Source: Zychaea mexicana
Taxonomy: Eukaryota; Mucoromycota; Mucoromycetes; Mucorales; Lichtheimiaceae
Direction: 5' to 3'
Assembly: GCF_025766255.1 (NCBI RefSeq)
Contig: NW_026516669.1
Coordinates: forward strand, 124,001-188,000
DNA length: 64,000 nucleotides
Under the pieces are notes generated by a model. It was not told where the DNA came from and searched no databases. It worked only from the letters and a program-made list of their open reading frames with translations. This document shows, one piece after another, positions 43,140 to 55,812 of this stretch (its first letter is position 1; each line of letters begins with the position of its first letter). The position numbers and the translations under genes are program-made.

Positions 43140-45839
43140 ATGAAATTCTCGCATACTCTAAAGTTCAATGCCGTACCTGAATGGGCTGAACATTATGTAG
43201 CGTAAGTCATCTTTATCAGTTGTCAAAATCCTAGGGTGGGATTTCATGTAAGAGCGGCATTATTAACTCATACGGACATTACACCAAAAATTGAAAAGCT
43301 ACGATTATCTTAAATCCGTCATATTCGATATCGAAAAGCGCCGTGTCGAAGCCATCAACAGCCATACCGACACCGAGAACGGGAGCAGTCGATGGATAAA
43401 GCCTCCAAGCGAGTCTGACACGACAGCGACGGATGACGATAATGCATTTGTAACAGCACTAGATGCCCAGCTCGAAAAAGTAGCCAAATTCTTTACACAG
43501 AAAGAGGTGGCGATTTGTAATCTCTTAGACAATGTCGACCGCAAAATCGAAGCGTGTCCAGAGGATCCATATCCTGGATGCAACATGACCCTGTACACGC
43601 ATAACAGTGGAAGCGCCATAACATCACATCGAAATAATACTCTCGATAACATGATGACAATGCAGAACAGCACCAACTCCTTGCAGGTTCCAGATGCATC
43701 TACACTTAGCATCACTACCTCATCGAAACTAAGTCAACAAGCGACCGTTAAAGCAAATAATAACAGCAACAGCAAGGACGACCAAGACCATGACTGCAAT
43801 AACAGTAATGTAGAAAAGCGATATACTATCAGCACGATAAGAGGCCCGACGCAAAAAGCTTCATTCGAATCGCGCCTTTCCGCTCAGACGACCAACGAAT
43901 CGGAATCGTATGTCGAGTATCTGCTCGATTTACGCATGCAGTTGATCCAACTTTATGTCTTGGCCTCCGACCTAGAATCGTTTGTCGATCTGAACAAAAC
44001 CGCGTTTAACAAGATATTGAAGAAGTACGACAAAGTGCTGGTCGGGCGTTTACGCAAAGAATACATGGATAGCAAGGTGCTTGTTGCGAGGCCATTCACT
44101 GAAGAAACAGCAAACAAATTACACTATGTCCTAGAACGCACAGAGCGGTTCTATGCTGACATGTTTTGCGACGGACATACGCAGCGAGCAGTTCGCCAGA
44201 TGAAAACCCACTTGCGAGATCAAGTATCGTACGAACGCAACACCGTATGGAAGGATATGGTCAGTCAAGAACGACAAATTTACGGCGCCCACATCAACGA
44301 ACCTAAAGCACCTGAAAAAGTGTACCGGATACCCCTGACGAAGTTCGACTTTCCAGCCAAGCAGCTGGGCAACGTTCTTCGTTTCCTCCTAGCGCTGATT
44401 GTATTTGTCGTCCTGGTGAATGTCAATATCTTTGGGTCCACCGAGGAAAGTCGCTGCTTTGCACTACTGATATTTGCTGCGATGCTCTGGGCCACAGAAG
44501 CAGTACCACTCTATGCCACGTCGCTATTGATTCCGTTCTTGATCGTACCGCTCGGTGTGATGCGCAATGAAGACAGAAGCCACATGCCAGCTCCTGCAGC
44601 AGCCAAGGAAGTGTTTGCCTCAATGTTCAGCGGTACAATTATGATGTTACTCTCTGGCTTTGGATTGGCTGGTGCATTATCCAAATATGGCATTGCAAAA
44701 GCGTTTGCAACCCATGTATTGTCTCGTGCTGGCACACGACCGCGCTGGGTTTTATTATCTATCATGTTTGTAGCTGCATTCCTTAGTATGTGGATATCCA
44801 ACGTCGCGACCCCCGTACTCTGTTTCTCCCTTATTGATCCAATCCTCCGGACTTTGCCCGACAATTCGCAGGTGGCGCCGTGTTTGCTCTTGGGAATCGC
44901 CTTGGCGAGTTGTATTGGTGGCATGACTTCACCCATATCCTCGCCGCAAAACATCATCACCTTGCAATACATGAACCCGAGTCCTGGATGGGGTATTTGG
45001 TTTGCAGTTGCTCTGCCTATCTCTATCATTTCCATTTTCGTTTGCTGGATTTTGCTCCTCCTGGTGTATCGGCCCGATCGTGTATGCGCGCATCTCAACA
45101 CCATCAAGCCGACGAAGGGCAAAATCACGATCCAGCAGGTGTTTGTCCTGTTAGTCGCAGCAGCAACAATTATCTTATGGTGCGTCGAATCTTCTATTGA
45201 AGACGTAATTGGCGATACTGGTGTTATTGCTGCTATCCCCTTATTTGTGTTTTTCGGCACTGGTATTCTTGGCAAGGACGATCTAAACGCTTTTCTATGG
45301 AGTGTTGTGGTAAGTATAGCCTCCTCCTATCTTTAAAATAATTTTCTGTCTTATTCACGCACCATTAAACACATTTTGTTGTACAGATTTTGGCGCAAGG
45401 CGGGATGGCGTTAGGGCATGCTGTCACTTCCTCAGGTCTCCTGCAAAATATTGCATTGCATATCAAGAGCGGCATCCAACACTTTGATGCTATTACCATC
45501 CTCATAATCTTTTCGTCACTTATTTTGGTATTTGCCACATTTGTGTCCCATACCGTCGCTGCATTAATCATCGTACCGATCGTACAGCAAGTCGGCCAGC
45601 AACTACCGCATCCGCATCCCAACCTGCTTGTTATGGGCGCTGGTCTCGCCTGCTCGGCCGGAATGGGGCTGCCAGTGTCAGGTTTTCCCAATATGTCCGC
45701 CGTTATGTTGGAGGATCGCAAGGGGAAACAATACTTGACTACACGTGATTTTATTGTCACGGGAGTACCAACAAGCATATTCTGCACTATTTTTGTGTGC
45801 ACTTTGGGTTATGGCATATTATCTGCCGTTGGTTATTGA
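43140..45839 (+). CDS. SPX-domain phosphate transporter, PHO87/PHO90/PHO91 type (3 exons)
   Basis: Exons 43140-43201, 43299-45309 and 45387-45839 join to 2526 nt, 841 residues. The first exon supplies MKFSHTLKFNAVPEWAEHYV, the canonical SPX start, spliced to AYDYLKSVIFDIEKRRVEAI. SPX spans about residues 1-290, with a Ser/Asn-rich insert and FVDLNKTAFNKILKKYDKVL, the inositol-pyrophosphate-binding helix. The rest (about 400-841) is a CitMHS/SLC13-like permease with about 11-12 membrane segments, including LFAAMLWATEAVPLYATSLL, MLLSGFGLAGALSKYGIAKA, SNVATPVLCFSL and GMTSPISSPQNIITLQY. Yeast Pho87/Pho90 work at the plasma membrane and Pho91 at the vacuole; the sequence does not tell which. SPX controls transport in response to phosphate status. 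Confidence 0.95.
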
Positions 45840-47918
45840 AGTTATACTTCTTTTTTGAAAAGGAAAAGAAGGAACAACCCCTCTAATCACATTAATTATT
45901 GCTTCATGTATAAAAGAACGGTCTATCATATCACGACTACATACACAATATATATATACTATGTATACCCAACTTTGAAAAGACCCGAAAAACCCTCTTT
46001 ATAAATACTCAATTTTGTACACAATAAAAGTCGTGTGGTTGTTTCTCTTCCTGTAAACCACGTTTCATATGATCGTATGCACGAAAATACTTATGCACCT
46101 ACTAATGTACAGTATCTTTAAGGCATACGTTTACATAGTCTTATTTTCGTATAATACTGTGAATAGAGGATGTGTCACCAGTGTGGTCTTTACTAAACAG
46201 TTAGCTACGTAAGTGATAACAAGTACGCACAAAGCATATGCATTACTTTAATTTGCAGAATTACACGTAACGCCATCCCGCAGTAGAGTAATATATTCTT
46301 ATTCAATCGTTCCCTTTTGTTTGTACGGTTTAGTCTCATACAGCATAAGTGAGAAATAACCTACGCGTTTTTCTTTTTGTAGATTGTATATACAGTAAGC
46401 ACATATCGGATAACGTGCATTTGTCATCATTATTATCTCCATCAGTGGGCATGAGAGTATGTGGATAGGTGTTATTAGCTTTCTAGTTAATCGTATCCAT
46501 TCAACGTATCATACACACATGAAAAGAAAAGGACAGGTACATAGAGACTAGCAAGGGTACGTTTGTGTACGAAAATCAAGTGCAGGTTGTAGTAATCTTC
46601 GTATGTATACTGTCCAAGTTGGATTTGATAGGTTCGGAAAGAGCAAGAATGATATGCACTGCTAATTGTATCAACAAAACCCTCGAATAAGTAATGAAGC
46701 ATTATGACATTTTTCATCCTTGAAATTGGTCTGCTGCTGTCCTTCTCGCCGACGATCTGGTAGCTAATGTATCGCTTGATTACATGAAAGGATGTAAGTA
46801 ACTGTCATTCTCAACATCGTAGTATAGAGCTATGAACATCCCACGCCTAGGTAGTTGTATTGAAATATATGAAAATACGCAGATCGCCGTTGATACTCTT
46901 GTCTATACGACCAATAATACATGTTTTTTCATTACTCAGTAAGTATCCAAGGTCCGTGAATCACCTATCTAGACATTTGAATTTGTTGCAATAGACTTGC
47001 GACAACTCACGGTTGTATTCCAGTTCTTCCTTTCTGCCGAATTATCCAGTCAATGCGCATCACTGTTACTGTTTGTGTCGGCTATTTTTTGAATGCACCA
47101 TGATATCAACTGGACATTTCGCAGCTCCAGATCTTCTTAGCCCCATGACGCTTAGCTGCTAGTTGTGTAAATTCATAAAACAGCGATACCATTTAGGTTA
47201 GTTGATAGTGTAGCTGCCAGCAGCTGTATTATCTCGTCCGATGCCGTATTATGTGCCCAACTTGTAAAATCAACTGTGCTGTCGTGCACTTGTAATTTTA
47301 CATACGCTACGCCTTGACTAGTTCTGGCATTTTAGTACTGTAGTGTCCAGCAAACAACGATTACACCTCTTGCAGGTCCGCAGGCTCGAGAAGTTAAGAG
47401 AACGACTGCTTCAACCTATCTGTACAGCTGTCCAAACATTATAGAGATGAATGGAAATTTGAGTGTGATGTAATTAAATCACGGTTGCTCACAGATGTTT
47501 GCTTCTTGCCAGATTGTATCTTGGCAGTTAAAAAAAACCTTCTGTATTTCCAGCAGGGAAAACGCTTCGCCGTCGATTATATTGTTGTTGTTGTGATGGG
47601 TTTTATTGCTTTTGAAAGAATCCAAACATCCTGCATCGTGCATGGGTAAACATATTAACCTCAAGGCTATATGTTTCCTCAACATCCTAAAACGAATTAT
47701 ATGTCGATAAAGAACGTCAATGATTCGAGTCGCGGACATGAGTCAATGTTGCTATAATATCTGTTGTAAAGCACCCTATTTCTCTTCTGCGCGCTCTGGA
47801 GGTCTTGTAAGCACTTGTATGTAGGTCCATCGTAGTCAAATACGAAGGGTGATAATGCTGAAATATATTGAGGGATTTATAAATGGGCGCGTCGTTGGTT
47901 TGTGTATAATAGTTTATA
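45840..47918. other. Gene-poor region
   Basis: About 2.1 kb of AT-rich DNA with only short unconvincing frames (for example 46487-46717 minus and 47479-47739 minus). No repeat or RNA gene recognised. Confidence 0.4.
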
Positions 47919-48882
47919 CAGTTGTACCCCGGTTTTTGCAACCCCTGGTTTTGCAATTCCTCGTATATCTGCAACTTTTGTTGAAGAATCCCAAAAAAAC
48001 TTAGTAGTTTCGCAAATTTGCAACTTGCAAATGAGTTTATACGATTTGCATGTTATCGGGGTAAAAACAGCTTCAATTTTTGCAATATCAACTGAAAGAA
48101 GCATCTGTTGCGGATTATGAGGAATAAAATGATGCGGTTACTGCAAGATAAATGTGTAAATATGAAGATGTATTTATTGTCGAAATACATAAAAATTATT
48201 ATTTGGTAGTTGAGCCAGTAGAATCGGGACACATATATAGCACTGATTGGATTGAATCCACAAAAGAAATGATGAAGATGTAAGAAAAAGGGAACACACT
48301 ACATATAGATATAGAAATAAAATGTTTGCTCAAAGGAGCTTTTAACTACATATCGAAGAAGTCATCAAGGGATGACTGTCAGGAGAATGATTGCTGCCTG
48401 AGACTCTCTGGAATCCTACGCAAAGACTTCTTTAAGTCGTAGTTATCGATATTATCCAAAAAGCTCAAAACTCCTGCAATTGCAACCTGTTTTTCCTTCG
48501 ACGTTGGCCCTGGAATAGGCGAATCAGCGCTTTGGTCCACCGCCCGCTCAAGTGCTCGTCGTACAATCGATCCTCTTGCTTGGATGTGAACTTGTGGAAC
48601 GATTTTGTCATGCTTAAAATAGCTAATAATTATCAAACCACTAGACAGCTTCAATGAAAGAACGGTCTTATATATGCAAGTAGTAACATCTAGAGCTGTA
48701 TGAATATTCCCAAAGAACGTATCGTACATCATCTCTGACAGATAAACAATGGGCTAGTGTTAATAGGATGACTTATCCAGTGTATACTTAAAGCAGAATT
48801 GTTTACCCCGTTACTTGCAAATCCTCACTTTTTGCAAAAAAAAAACGGAAAACCCTCGGTTGCAAAAACCGGGGTACAACTG
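47919..48882. mobile_element. Pogo/Tc1-like element, longer copy
   Basis: 964 bp starting CAGTTGTACCCCGGTTTTTG and ending CAAAAACCGGGGTACAACTG, flanked by TA (47917-47918 and 48883-48884). It matches both ends of 4771-5243, in the opposite orientation, and retains the middle. A minus-strand frame at 48379-48732 (117 codons, starting MMYDTFFGNIHTALDVTTCI) is inside. It may be a transposase fragment, but I could not identify DDE motifs. No full transposase is present, so the element is non-autonomous. Confidence 0.8.
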
Positions 48883-50277
48883 TATTGGATGTAGTATTTA
48901 ACCAAATCGAGCCGAGGTTACATTTGGGCATATGATAGCTTAGCGGTTTTTTTTGCATGTTCAGGTGGTCATGAAGTTGCCGTAAATATCCAAATGTAGC
49001 ACGCTTTATTTCAAGTTATTAACGGATAGTATCACTATCGGCGCATCTTCCAATGCCATCCCTTCATACATAAGAAAGGGTGCTTGTTTTCTCGTATACG
49101 CTTTTTTATTTTCCTGTTGGCCCGAACACATTCCTCGAGTACTATCAAAAAGCTCGGTTCGGATCAGTTCTCTGCCAGAACCGACCCTAGTAGGATGTTT
49201 ATGAACCGAGTTTTTAGACTGCAAACTTTTAAATGATGGGATTATAGTAATAGTTGCGTGGAATTTCAGGGAAGACGAGATTAAACGTATAGTATATAAA
49301 GCGGATTAAATACGTGCTTTATCTCAGATATTGATAGTATGATTGCGAAACACATGCGCACTCGAAATAGTCGAACCGGTCGAGATGATTGAAGACTTTA
49401 CGAAAAATGTCATAGGGGGTATTACAGTAGTAAAAAGCGGGCTGTTATCGATCCCTGTCTCTTCTTCAAACTCGTCAGAATTGTAAGACACCATAACAGG
49501 ACGAAGGGCAACAGAAGAAAACTTAACATCGGGCATTCTGTTAGTCTAATAACGGCAGCCAGTTCGATTATACAATATTGTCCATTAAACCTTTAAATCT
49601 ATACATCGGTGATGAAATATTAACAGAAGAAGTGCTATCTCTCCAAATACTTCCCATCTTGAATAAACGACTCCTTGTAGTAAAGATGTATATGCTAGAA
49701 GAGCTCGTTTTAAATCACTTTTCACAATCTCACACTGTATCCGCTACTATGTAGACTCGCCAGAATATTACCGAAATCGCCCTCCTTATAGACTTCTGTC
49801 TATGTGATTGTTACTGTAGCTGAAAAGGCTATATATGACATTACACAGATAGTGAAATTATGGGAGAATTTCCATGCGGCGTGTGATTTTCCTGTATGTG
49901 AAAAGACAGAGGGAGAATTGACCCAAGGGGAAACAGACCGTCGCGTGTACACAGGCAACTTGCTAAAAGCCTTCTCTCTGCCTTCTATCCTTTTTCCCAC
50001 AACACTTGTAGCTGACAAAAAGGCTATACCACACAATGATTAATATTTAGGAAACAATTGCATAGATATGTCATGTGAGCTAAATCCGTTAGGCGGAGTA
50101 ACCAAAACCCGTACGTAACTCTCGCAAACCCCACACAATTTAAAAAAGGATCCCACGTTATGCAATTTTTTATTTTCCATTTTTCCTCCACTACAATAAA
50201 GCATACAGAAAACACATTCCTCATTTTCTTTCTTACTTTTAGCAAAAACACACGCACGTACATTATAACACGAAGCG
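48883..50277. other. Intergenic upstream of the AtuA-like gene
   Basis: Short frames at 49006-49224 and 49324-49536 (minus) and 49804-50043 (plus) are open but unrecognised. The last 200 bp before 50278 are pyrimidine/A-rich and may be promoter. Confidence 0.35.
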
Positions 50278-52695
50278 ATGCCACCAAAATCCGGAAAGCC
50301 TAACGTTCGTATCGGTTGTTATTCGGCCTTTTTGGGCGATTCGCCTGAAGCAGCTTCCCAGCTTGTCTATGAAGAAGGCGCCAATCTCGATTATCTTGTC
50401 GCCGACTACTTGGCAGGTATGTACCATGGGGAGTCGAGAAACATTAATTTCAAAAACAATATATAGAAGGATAGCGAAGGAAGTAGTGGCACTTGCGATC
50501 GTTAGATCATTTATATAAATAGAAATCACAATGGGCGTATTGGCCCTGAAAAAGAATGCTCGTTTGCTGAGTGGTAACAACAAGGATCCAATCAGCGGAG
50601 AGCCAGGTGCTGACTACATCAATCAGTTTGTCAACCTAATCCTGAAAAAGCTGTTGCCGGACTTGCAGAAAAACAAAACCAAAGTGATCACGAATGCGGG
50701 AGCACTTGATCCACATGGCTGCAAAGCGGCCATCGAAAAACTGTTCGATGAGCTCAATATCAAGGGCATGAAAGTCGCAGCTGTCGTTGGTGACGACATG
50801 ATGAACGGGGAGAACATAACCACGCTCGAAGCGTTCAAAAAGGACATCGTATCCTTTTCGCCCTTGTCTGTTAAAAACCTCGATTTGGATGCCGACCGAT
50901 TCCCTGTTAATAACGAGCCGATCGTGTCCATGAACGCGTATTTGGGCGCCAAGGGCATCGCTGCTGCTTTGGAAGCAGGTGCGGATATCGTTATCACAGG
51001 CCGTGTTGTGGATTCGGCTATCGTGGTCGGTCCATTGATGTACGAATACGGCTGGGATGTGACCAAGCATAAGAATTACTATGACTTGCTGGGATCAGCC
51101 TCTTTGGCTGGCCATATCATTGAATGCGGCTGCCACGCTACAGGTGGCAATTTCACTGACTGGCGACAAGCTGCCTACTCACCGTATGGAGGCTATTCAA
51201 ACATGGGCTATCCCATTGTCGAGTTTGAAGAAAGCGGCGAATTTGTGGTCACAAAACCTGTCAAGACAGGTGGATTGGTTACCGTGGGCACTGTCGCTGA
51301 ACAAATTCTGTACGAAACTTTGGATCCTGCTCTGTATATCTTGGCCGATGTCATTTTGGATATGCGACAGGTGCAGTTGACGCAAGTCGGCGATAATCGT
51401 GTTCATGTCAAGGGCGCCAAAGGTTACCAGGCAACTCCGTTTGTCAAGTGCTGTGGTATCTTTATGGATGGTTGGTCCGTCAACGGTACATTGATCATTG
51501 GTGGTGAAGATGCCAAAGGAAAGGTAAAGAAGGGTAGTTTTTTTTCCTGTCCAAGAGAAGCTGACCCACTTAATTAACTCTATGCATAAGGCTGAAGCTG
51601 TTGGCAAAGCTATTATTGCACGAGCTCGACGTATTCTCAAAGAACGTGGCATTGGTGATTTCCGCGAATTCAACATTGAGCCACTAGGAACCGAAATTGC
51701 CCTCTTTGGGTATGTCAATTAATTTGTCAGCGATGTAATCTCATTCTTTTGATTGTAACTATCGCATATGATGCATTGTGTTTTGTGAAGAGCCAATGCC
51801 AGATCACATGCCACTCGCGAAGTCGTTCTTAGAGTATCAGCCGTCCATAATGACCGTAAGGCGCTTCAAATGCTATCCAATGAAATTATGGCCGTAAGTT
51901 CTAGTCAATTAATTGACCGTTATAGCTAGCATCATGAATCCCATATTTATCACATACTTTTCGGGAAAGAGCAGCCTGTGACATGTATGGCTCCAGGTAC
52001 AGGATTTGGCAACCAAGCTATCCCTTTACCCAATCTGGTCCACTTCCCGTGTTTATTGCCCAAGTCTAAGTCGACCACGGAGTACCTAATTGGCTCTTCA
52101 TCGCAAAGAGTTGATTGGGATGATTGGGACGATGCGCTCACATATCAAAACATTCCACCGTTGCCACCAATTCCAACAGCCTCTGAAACTTCTGGCCTCG
52201 TCAAGACCAAGTTAATCAGCGTAGCCTTTGGCCGCAGTGGCGACAAGGGCGACGTATCCAATGTTGGTATCATTGCCCGTGATCCAAAGTATTTGCCCTA
52301 TATTAAGCGTAGTGTGACCGAAGAAGTCATCGGCAACTACATGCAGCACTTGTGCCAAGGCAGTGTGAAGCGTTACGAGCTTCCTGGATTGCTTGCTTTC
52401 AACTTTGTCCTAACACACGCGCTCGGTAAGTTTCTTTAGCATTCAATCAGTCAAAGTTGATAATGATATCAGCAGCAACAGCAATAGTAGTAATAGTAAA
52501 AGAAGAAGGAACAGTGGTATATTACATTGATGACATACACTAATTTCTATTGTCAATGGATATTGTAAAATAGGTGGTGGAGGTTTAAACTCATTGTTAA
52601 TGGATCGACAAGGCAAGTCGTTTGCCCAGGTTGTGGTAAGCGGCGTTGAGGTTGAAATCCCTGCAGAAATGGTGCCTGCCGACGCTCGTCTATAA
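50278..52695 (+). CDS. AtuA-like (DUF1446) acyclic terpene utilisation family protein (6 exons)
   Basis: Exons 50278-50416, 50523-51523, 51591-51709, 51791-51893, 51972-52425 and 52574-52695 join in phase to 1938 nt, 645 residues. Family motifs include [98 protein letters not shown] and [19 protein letters not shown]. The C-terminal part (about 520-645) with [20 protein letters not shown] is the second conserved AtuA-like domain. In Pseudomonas AtuA belongs to the citronellol/geraniol degradation cluster, but its reaction is not well defined. The fungal role, probably catabolic, is inferred. No other members of that pathway are seen nearby. Confidence 0.92.
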
Positions 52696-52766
52696 GTGTT
52701 TTTGCTTGCTTGTATGATAGCCTTTGTTTACTTGAATAAATGAAAGAACGACCACGTTATCTTTTA

Positions 52767-53018
52767 TTAGCTGCGTGTATCCATTGATTCTGCGCCACTA
52801 CTCGCAGCACCAGTGTCTTTCGTTTCGCCCTTGAGAGTTTTGTGGAATTCGTGCCAAAGGTTCGATGGTTCGTGGAATCCAGCAGCGATCGAGTTGATTG
52901 TTTGTATGTTTTGATTGACGTTACTGAGGTTGCCCGAGAGCTTACTTAGTGCTTGCTTGTTCTCGCGTAGTAATCGCGCTCGTTCGATTTCGAAAGTCTT
53001 TAGGGGGTTGGTGTCCAT
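52767..53018 (-). CDS. DAD1: DASH complex subunit Dad1
   Basis: 83 residues, single exon, the usual Dad1 size. An N-terminal helix FEIERARLLRENKQALSKLS and a second helix with NVNQNIQTINSIAAGFHEPS followed by NLWHEFHKTL match the Dad1 pattern, ending in the conserved Leu-Trp-x2-Phe box. Dad1 is part of the ten-protein DASH/Dam1 ring that couples kinetochores to microtubule plus ends. The Ser/Ala-rich tail after residue 65 is variable in the family. Its 3' end faces the AtuA-like gene (72 bp apart) and its start faces YAF9. Confidence 0.88.
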   Translation of the reverse strand: MDTNPLKTFEIERARLLRENKQALSKLSGNLSNVNQNIQTINSIAAGFHEPSNLWHEFHKTLKGETKDTGAASSGAESMDTRS

Positions 53019-53134
53019 GGTTTTCTTTCTGTGAAAGAAAGAAGGGGAAATAATAGGGCATCAAATTCGTCTCTGAGCTTCAAAAAGCCTCTCGTACAGT
53101 ACAACGTTCTTCTTCGCTTTGAATACACACTACA
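53019..53134. promoter_or_regulatory. Short bidirectional promoter DAD1/YAF9
   Basis: 116 bp separate the two divergent start codons, leaving room for only one shared promoter. Contains a GAAAGAAAGAAGGGG purine run near 53033-53047. Confidence 0.55.
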
Positions 53135-53978
53135 ATGGCAAGCAACAAACGAATGAAAGGTGTTAGCGTTACGCTTCCCGTCTATACGTTCAATTTTGCT
53201 ACGCCACTGACGGGCAAAAAAGCCAACGATTCTGATCATACGCATAAATGGACTATCGGATTACGTGGATTTCATAGCGATCTTAGCTTTTGCATCAAAA
53301 AGGTGGTTTTTCGATTGCACGATACGTATCCCAATCCCGTAAGAAGTAAGTCAGTCTTCCTCCCTGTCTAGCAGATTCAATTGTTCTTTTAATCAGTTTG
53401 TTGACATTTATCTATTCGCGTATATGTGGTGTCTGTTTTTTTCTATATATGAAGCTGTCGAAGAACCGCCTTTTGAGATACATGAAACAGGCTGGGGTGA
53501 GTTTGAAGTACTAGTCAAGGTACATTTCCATCCTGCCGCGAACGAGAAGGCTGCACAGTTATATCATCATATTAGACTGCACCCATACCAAGATGATCCA
53601 GCCGGGGGTGCATGGCCTAAGGATAAGCCAGTAACATGTTTTCTATATGATGAACTGGTATATATCTTTTCTCTTTTCGCACATTTACAACATAGAGGGA
53701 CATATGGAACTGACAACATGCTTGCGTCAATGTAGGTGTTTAACGAACCAACAGAGACGTATTACCAAATATTGGCGGATAACAATGTCGTTGGATCTTC
53801 TGGATTACCTCTTCGCAAGTATACTGGCAAAGACTATGCTATTCCACCATTCTCAATTCAAATGGAGCAAGAGGAATTGGATCGGTTGGAAAAGGCTCAA
53901 CGTGAAGTGAACCAGCAGATCCTTCAGTTAAGGCAACGCAAGGCAGTGCTTGAACAAGAGAAAGTGTCCGGTAACTGA
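53135..53978 (+). CDS. YAF9: YEATS-domain protein Yaf9 (NuA4/SWR1) (3 exons)
   Basis: Exons 53135-53345, 53455-53657 and 53736-53978 join to 657 nt, 218 residues. The YEATS domain (about 8-140) shows VSVTLPVYTFNFATPLTGKK, HTHKWTIGLRGF, SFCIKKVVFRLHDTYPNPVR, PPFEIHETGWGEFEVLVKVH (the Gly-Trp-Gly reader loop) and LYHHIRLHPY. A coiled coil with QEELDRLEKAQREVNQQILQ ends the protein, as in Yaf9/GAS41. Yaf9 is a subunit of the NuA4 acetyltransferase and the SWR1 H2A.Z exchanger and reads acylated histone H3. Head-to-head with DAD1. Confidence 0.95.
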
Positions 53979-55336
53979 TTATGTATGCTAGTAATATACC
54001 CCTCCTCCACTTTCCACTTTCTTTGTAATCATGTTAAAGCATTATCTCTACGGCACAAAGCTTGTTTACACTGATTACTATCATCAAAAGTTTTTCTAAA
54101 TGTACATAAATTCTTAATAATATTCTCTGAACAAAGGCAACAACAACAATGTCATGCTGTAATCAAGGATAGTTTTGAAGAGAGGAGAGAGGGAGCGATG
54201 TAATTGAGTTCTCCTTCTATCAGTACTCAACCATCAGCAACATACGGTCTATCTCTTATTCAGAGGTAATAGGTTTAGGACGGACAAGGCTCTGGCTCAA
54301 AGATACATAACAGCGAGGCAATGTATGGTTAAATTTTATTAAACCCTATGGCTTACATGAATAGTAAACAGTATGTAGAGTAGCCAGTACTGTACATCAC
54401 CACGGATTAAACCACCCAGGTACGAAGTGAATACGAAGTGAAGAAGTAGAAACAGGTCTATGCATGATATTGGTGGGAGGTACCTAGTCGTCGACAATGT
54501 TGAGAGAAAGAAGGAGTCTACATGGAAAGTATATTATGACCGGGTTGAATGTATCGCCGGTCTTTCAATGATTCTATGCTGTAAAACGGAAACCCTAGGA
54601 ATGTTTATACATGTGTATTAGACAAAAGACCTTTAAAAAAGAGCAGTGATGCCTAAGAGTTTTATTGATTATGTAGTTATCTGCACACTACTAACTTGTT
54701 GCTCAGTACATGAAGCGTGTAGCTCTTTAAACAAGGCCACCATTTTCGCGAGACTTGATGTTGGTTAAAAGCTCTAGATATTGCCGTCGTTTGTTGCAAT
54801 TCTACTGATGGTTCTCTCTTTTTCTGCACGTAGCTTATCACAACAGGATTTCCTTGTCATTTTGGTTTTCACCTGATTCAGATGCAGAAAAGTGCGCCCG
54901 TTTTTAAAGCGTGATTCTCGGACCAAACGTCACTTCCACGAGGCGACAAGAAGGCGATAAAGCTTGCGCAATGACCGTGCAAATAGTTCTTATGCATGTT
55001 GACCGCGTTGTAAAGTCTTTGGTCTGCTCGAATTTGTATTCTTTGAGTAGATCGATGACGACGTCTGTATTATAAATGTAGTTCGATGTTAGTGAGTAGT
55101 TCTTATGTCAGTGTGCTAAGACAACATTAAAGGGAAACAAAGAATCGGCAGTGCCAAGGTCAATAATACTGAGTAGAGCTCCCTTGCATACTTTGATTTA
55201 TATATAGATACCTGCTTAATGGAATTACTGAAGTTTGAAGGGCGCAAATGGACGCCTTCAATTCAACAAGCCATCTACGAAAGGAGCCGTCTTGCTCGCC
55301 TTTTCCTACTTCTTATTCTTCCAAATGAAGTTGTAC
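53979..55336. other. Intergenic with possible 3' exons of the following minus-strand gene
   Basis: No assigned gene. On the minus strand around 54905-55063 an open stretch reading DVVIDLLKEYKFEQTKDFTT looks protein-like, preceded by a TACAG acceptor. It may belong to the gene at 55337-55812, but the phase did not fit without assuming an unseen exon. Confidence 0.35.
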
Positions 55337-55812
55337 CTGGTGAATATGTGATTCCATTACTGCAGTGGTATTATCATTGCTGTCTGGATTCTTCTTGTTG
55401 TTTTGCTTCTTGATTGAGCTATCATCGCTACCATCTGATAATTTATATATTTTATTATATATAAGCTCGACACATCAGTAACAATCATCAAGAAAAATAT
55501 GACACGTCTTTGGAAACCACAATGGTAATACATATTGCTATACAGTATGTATGCAGACTGCGTGTGAACAATGATAATGTTACCTTGCTGCGATTTATTA
55601 ATGATGCACCCGATAGGTTCTCCTACTAAATGTTCATACGCGCGAACATTTTCTGCGCCATCTAACAACAGCAACAATAATACAAGTTGGGTTGAAAGAA
55701 AAAAGTATTGTTTTACCGTCCAGTTTGACAGAAACAACAGCCTGTACAACTTTGACAACAATGTCAGTACCGTATGGATCAAGTGCTAGTGAACTCACTG
55801 TAGTGGTGCGTG
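55337..55812 (-). CDS. Three exons of an OB-fold-like protein, incomplete model
   Basis: Exons 55717-55812, 55584-55661 and 55337-55434 have good GT-AG borders and matching phases (1, 1, 0). The first two give SLALDPYGTDIVVKVVQAVV and then GAENVRAYEHLVGEPIGCII. The layout (beta strand, short loop, VG-E-x-GCI) resembles the first strands of single-stranded-DNA-binding OB folds, which have VGDETGxI at this place. The third exon is polar (Lys/Asn/Asp-rich). Neither the start nor the end was found, so the gene is partial as described, and the OB assignment rests on a short pattern. Confidence 0.4.

Noticed and set aside
45365..45802. Antisense frame over the SPX-transporter last exon
   Set aside because: Shadow of a conserved membrane-protein coding exon.
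49324..49536. 70-codon minus-strand frame with FEEETGIDNSPLFTT
   Set aside because: Open and protein-like but with no family, no flanking exons found and no start context; left in the intergenic entry.
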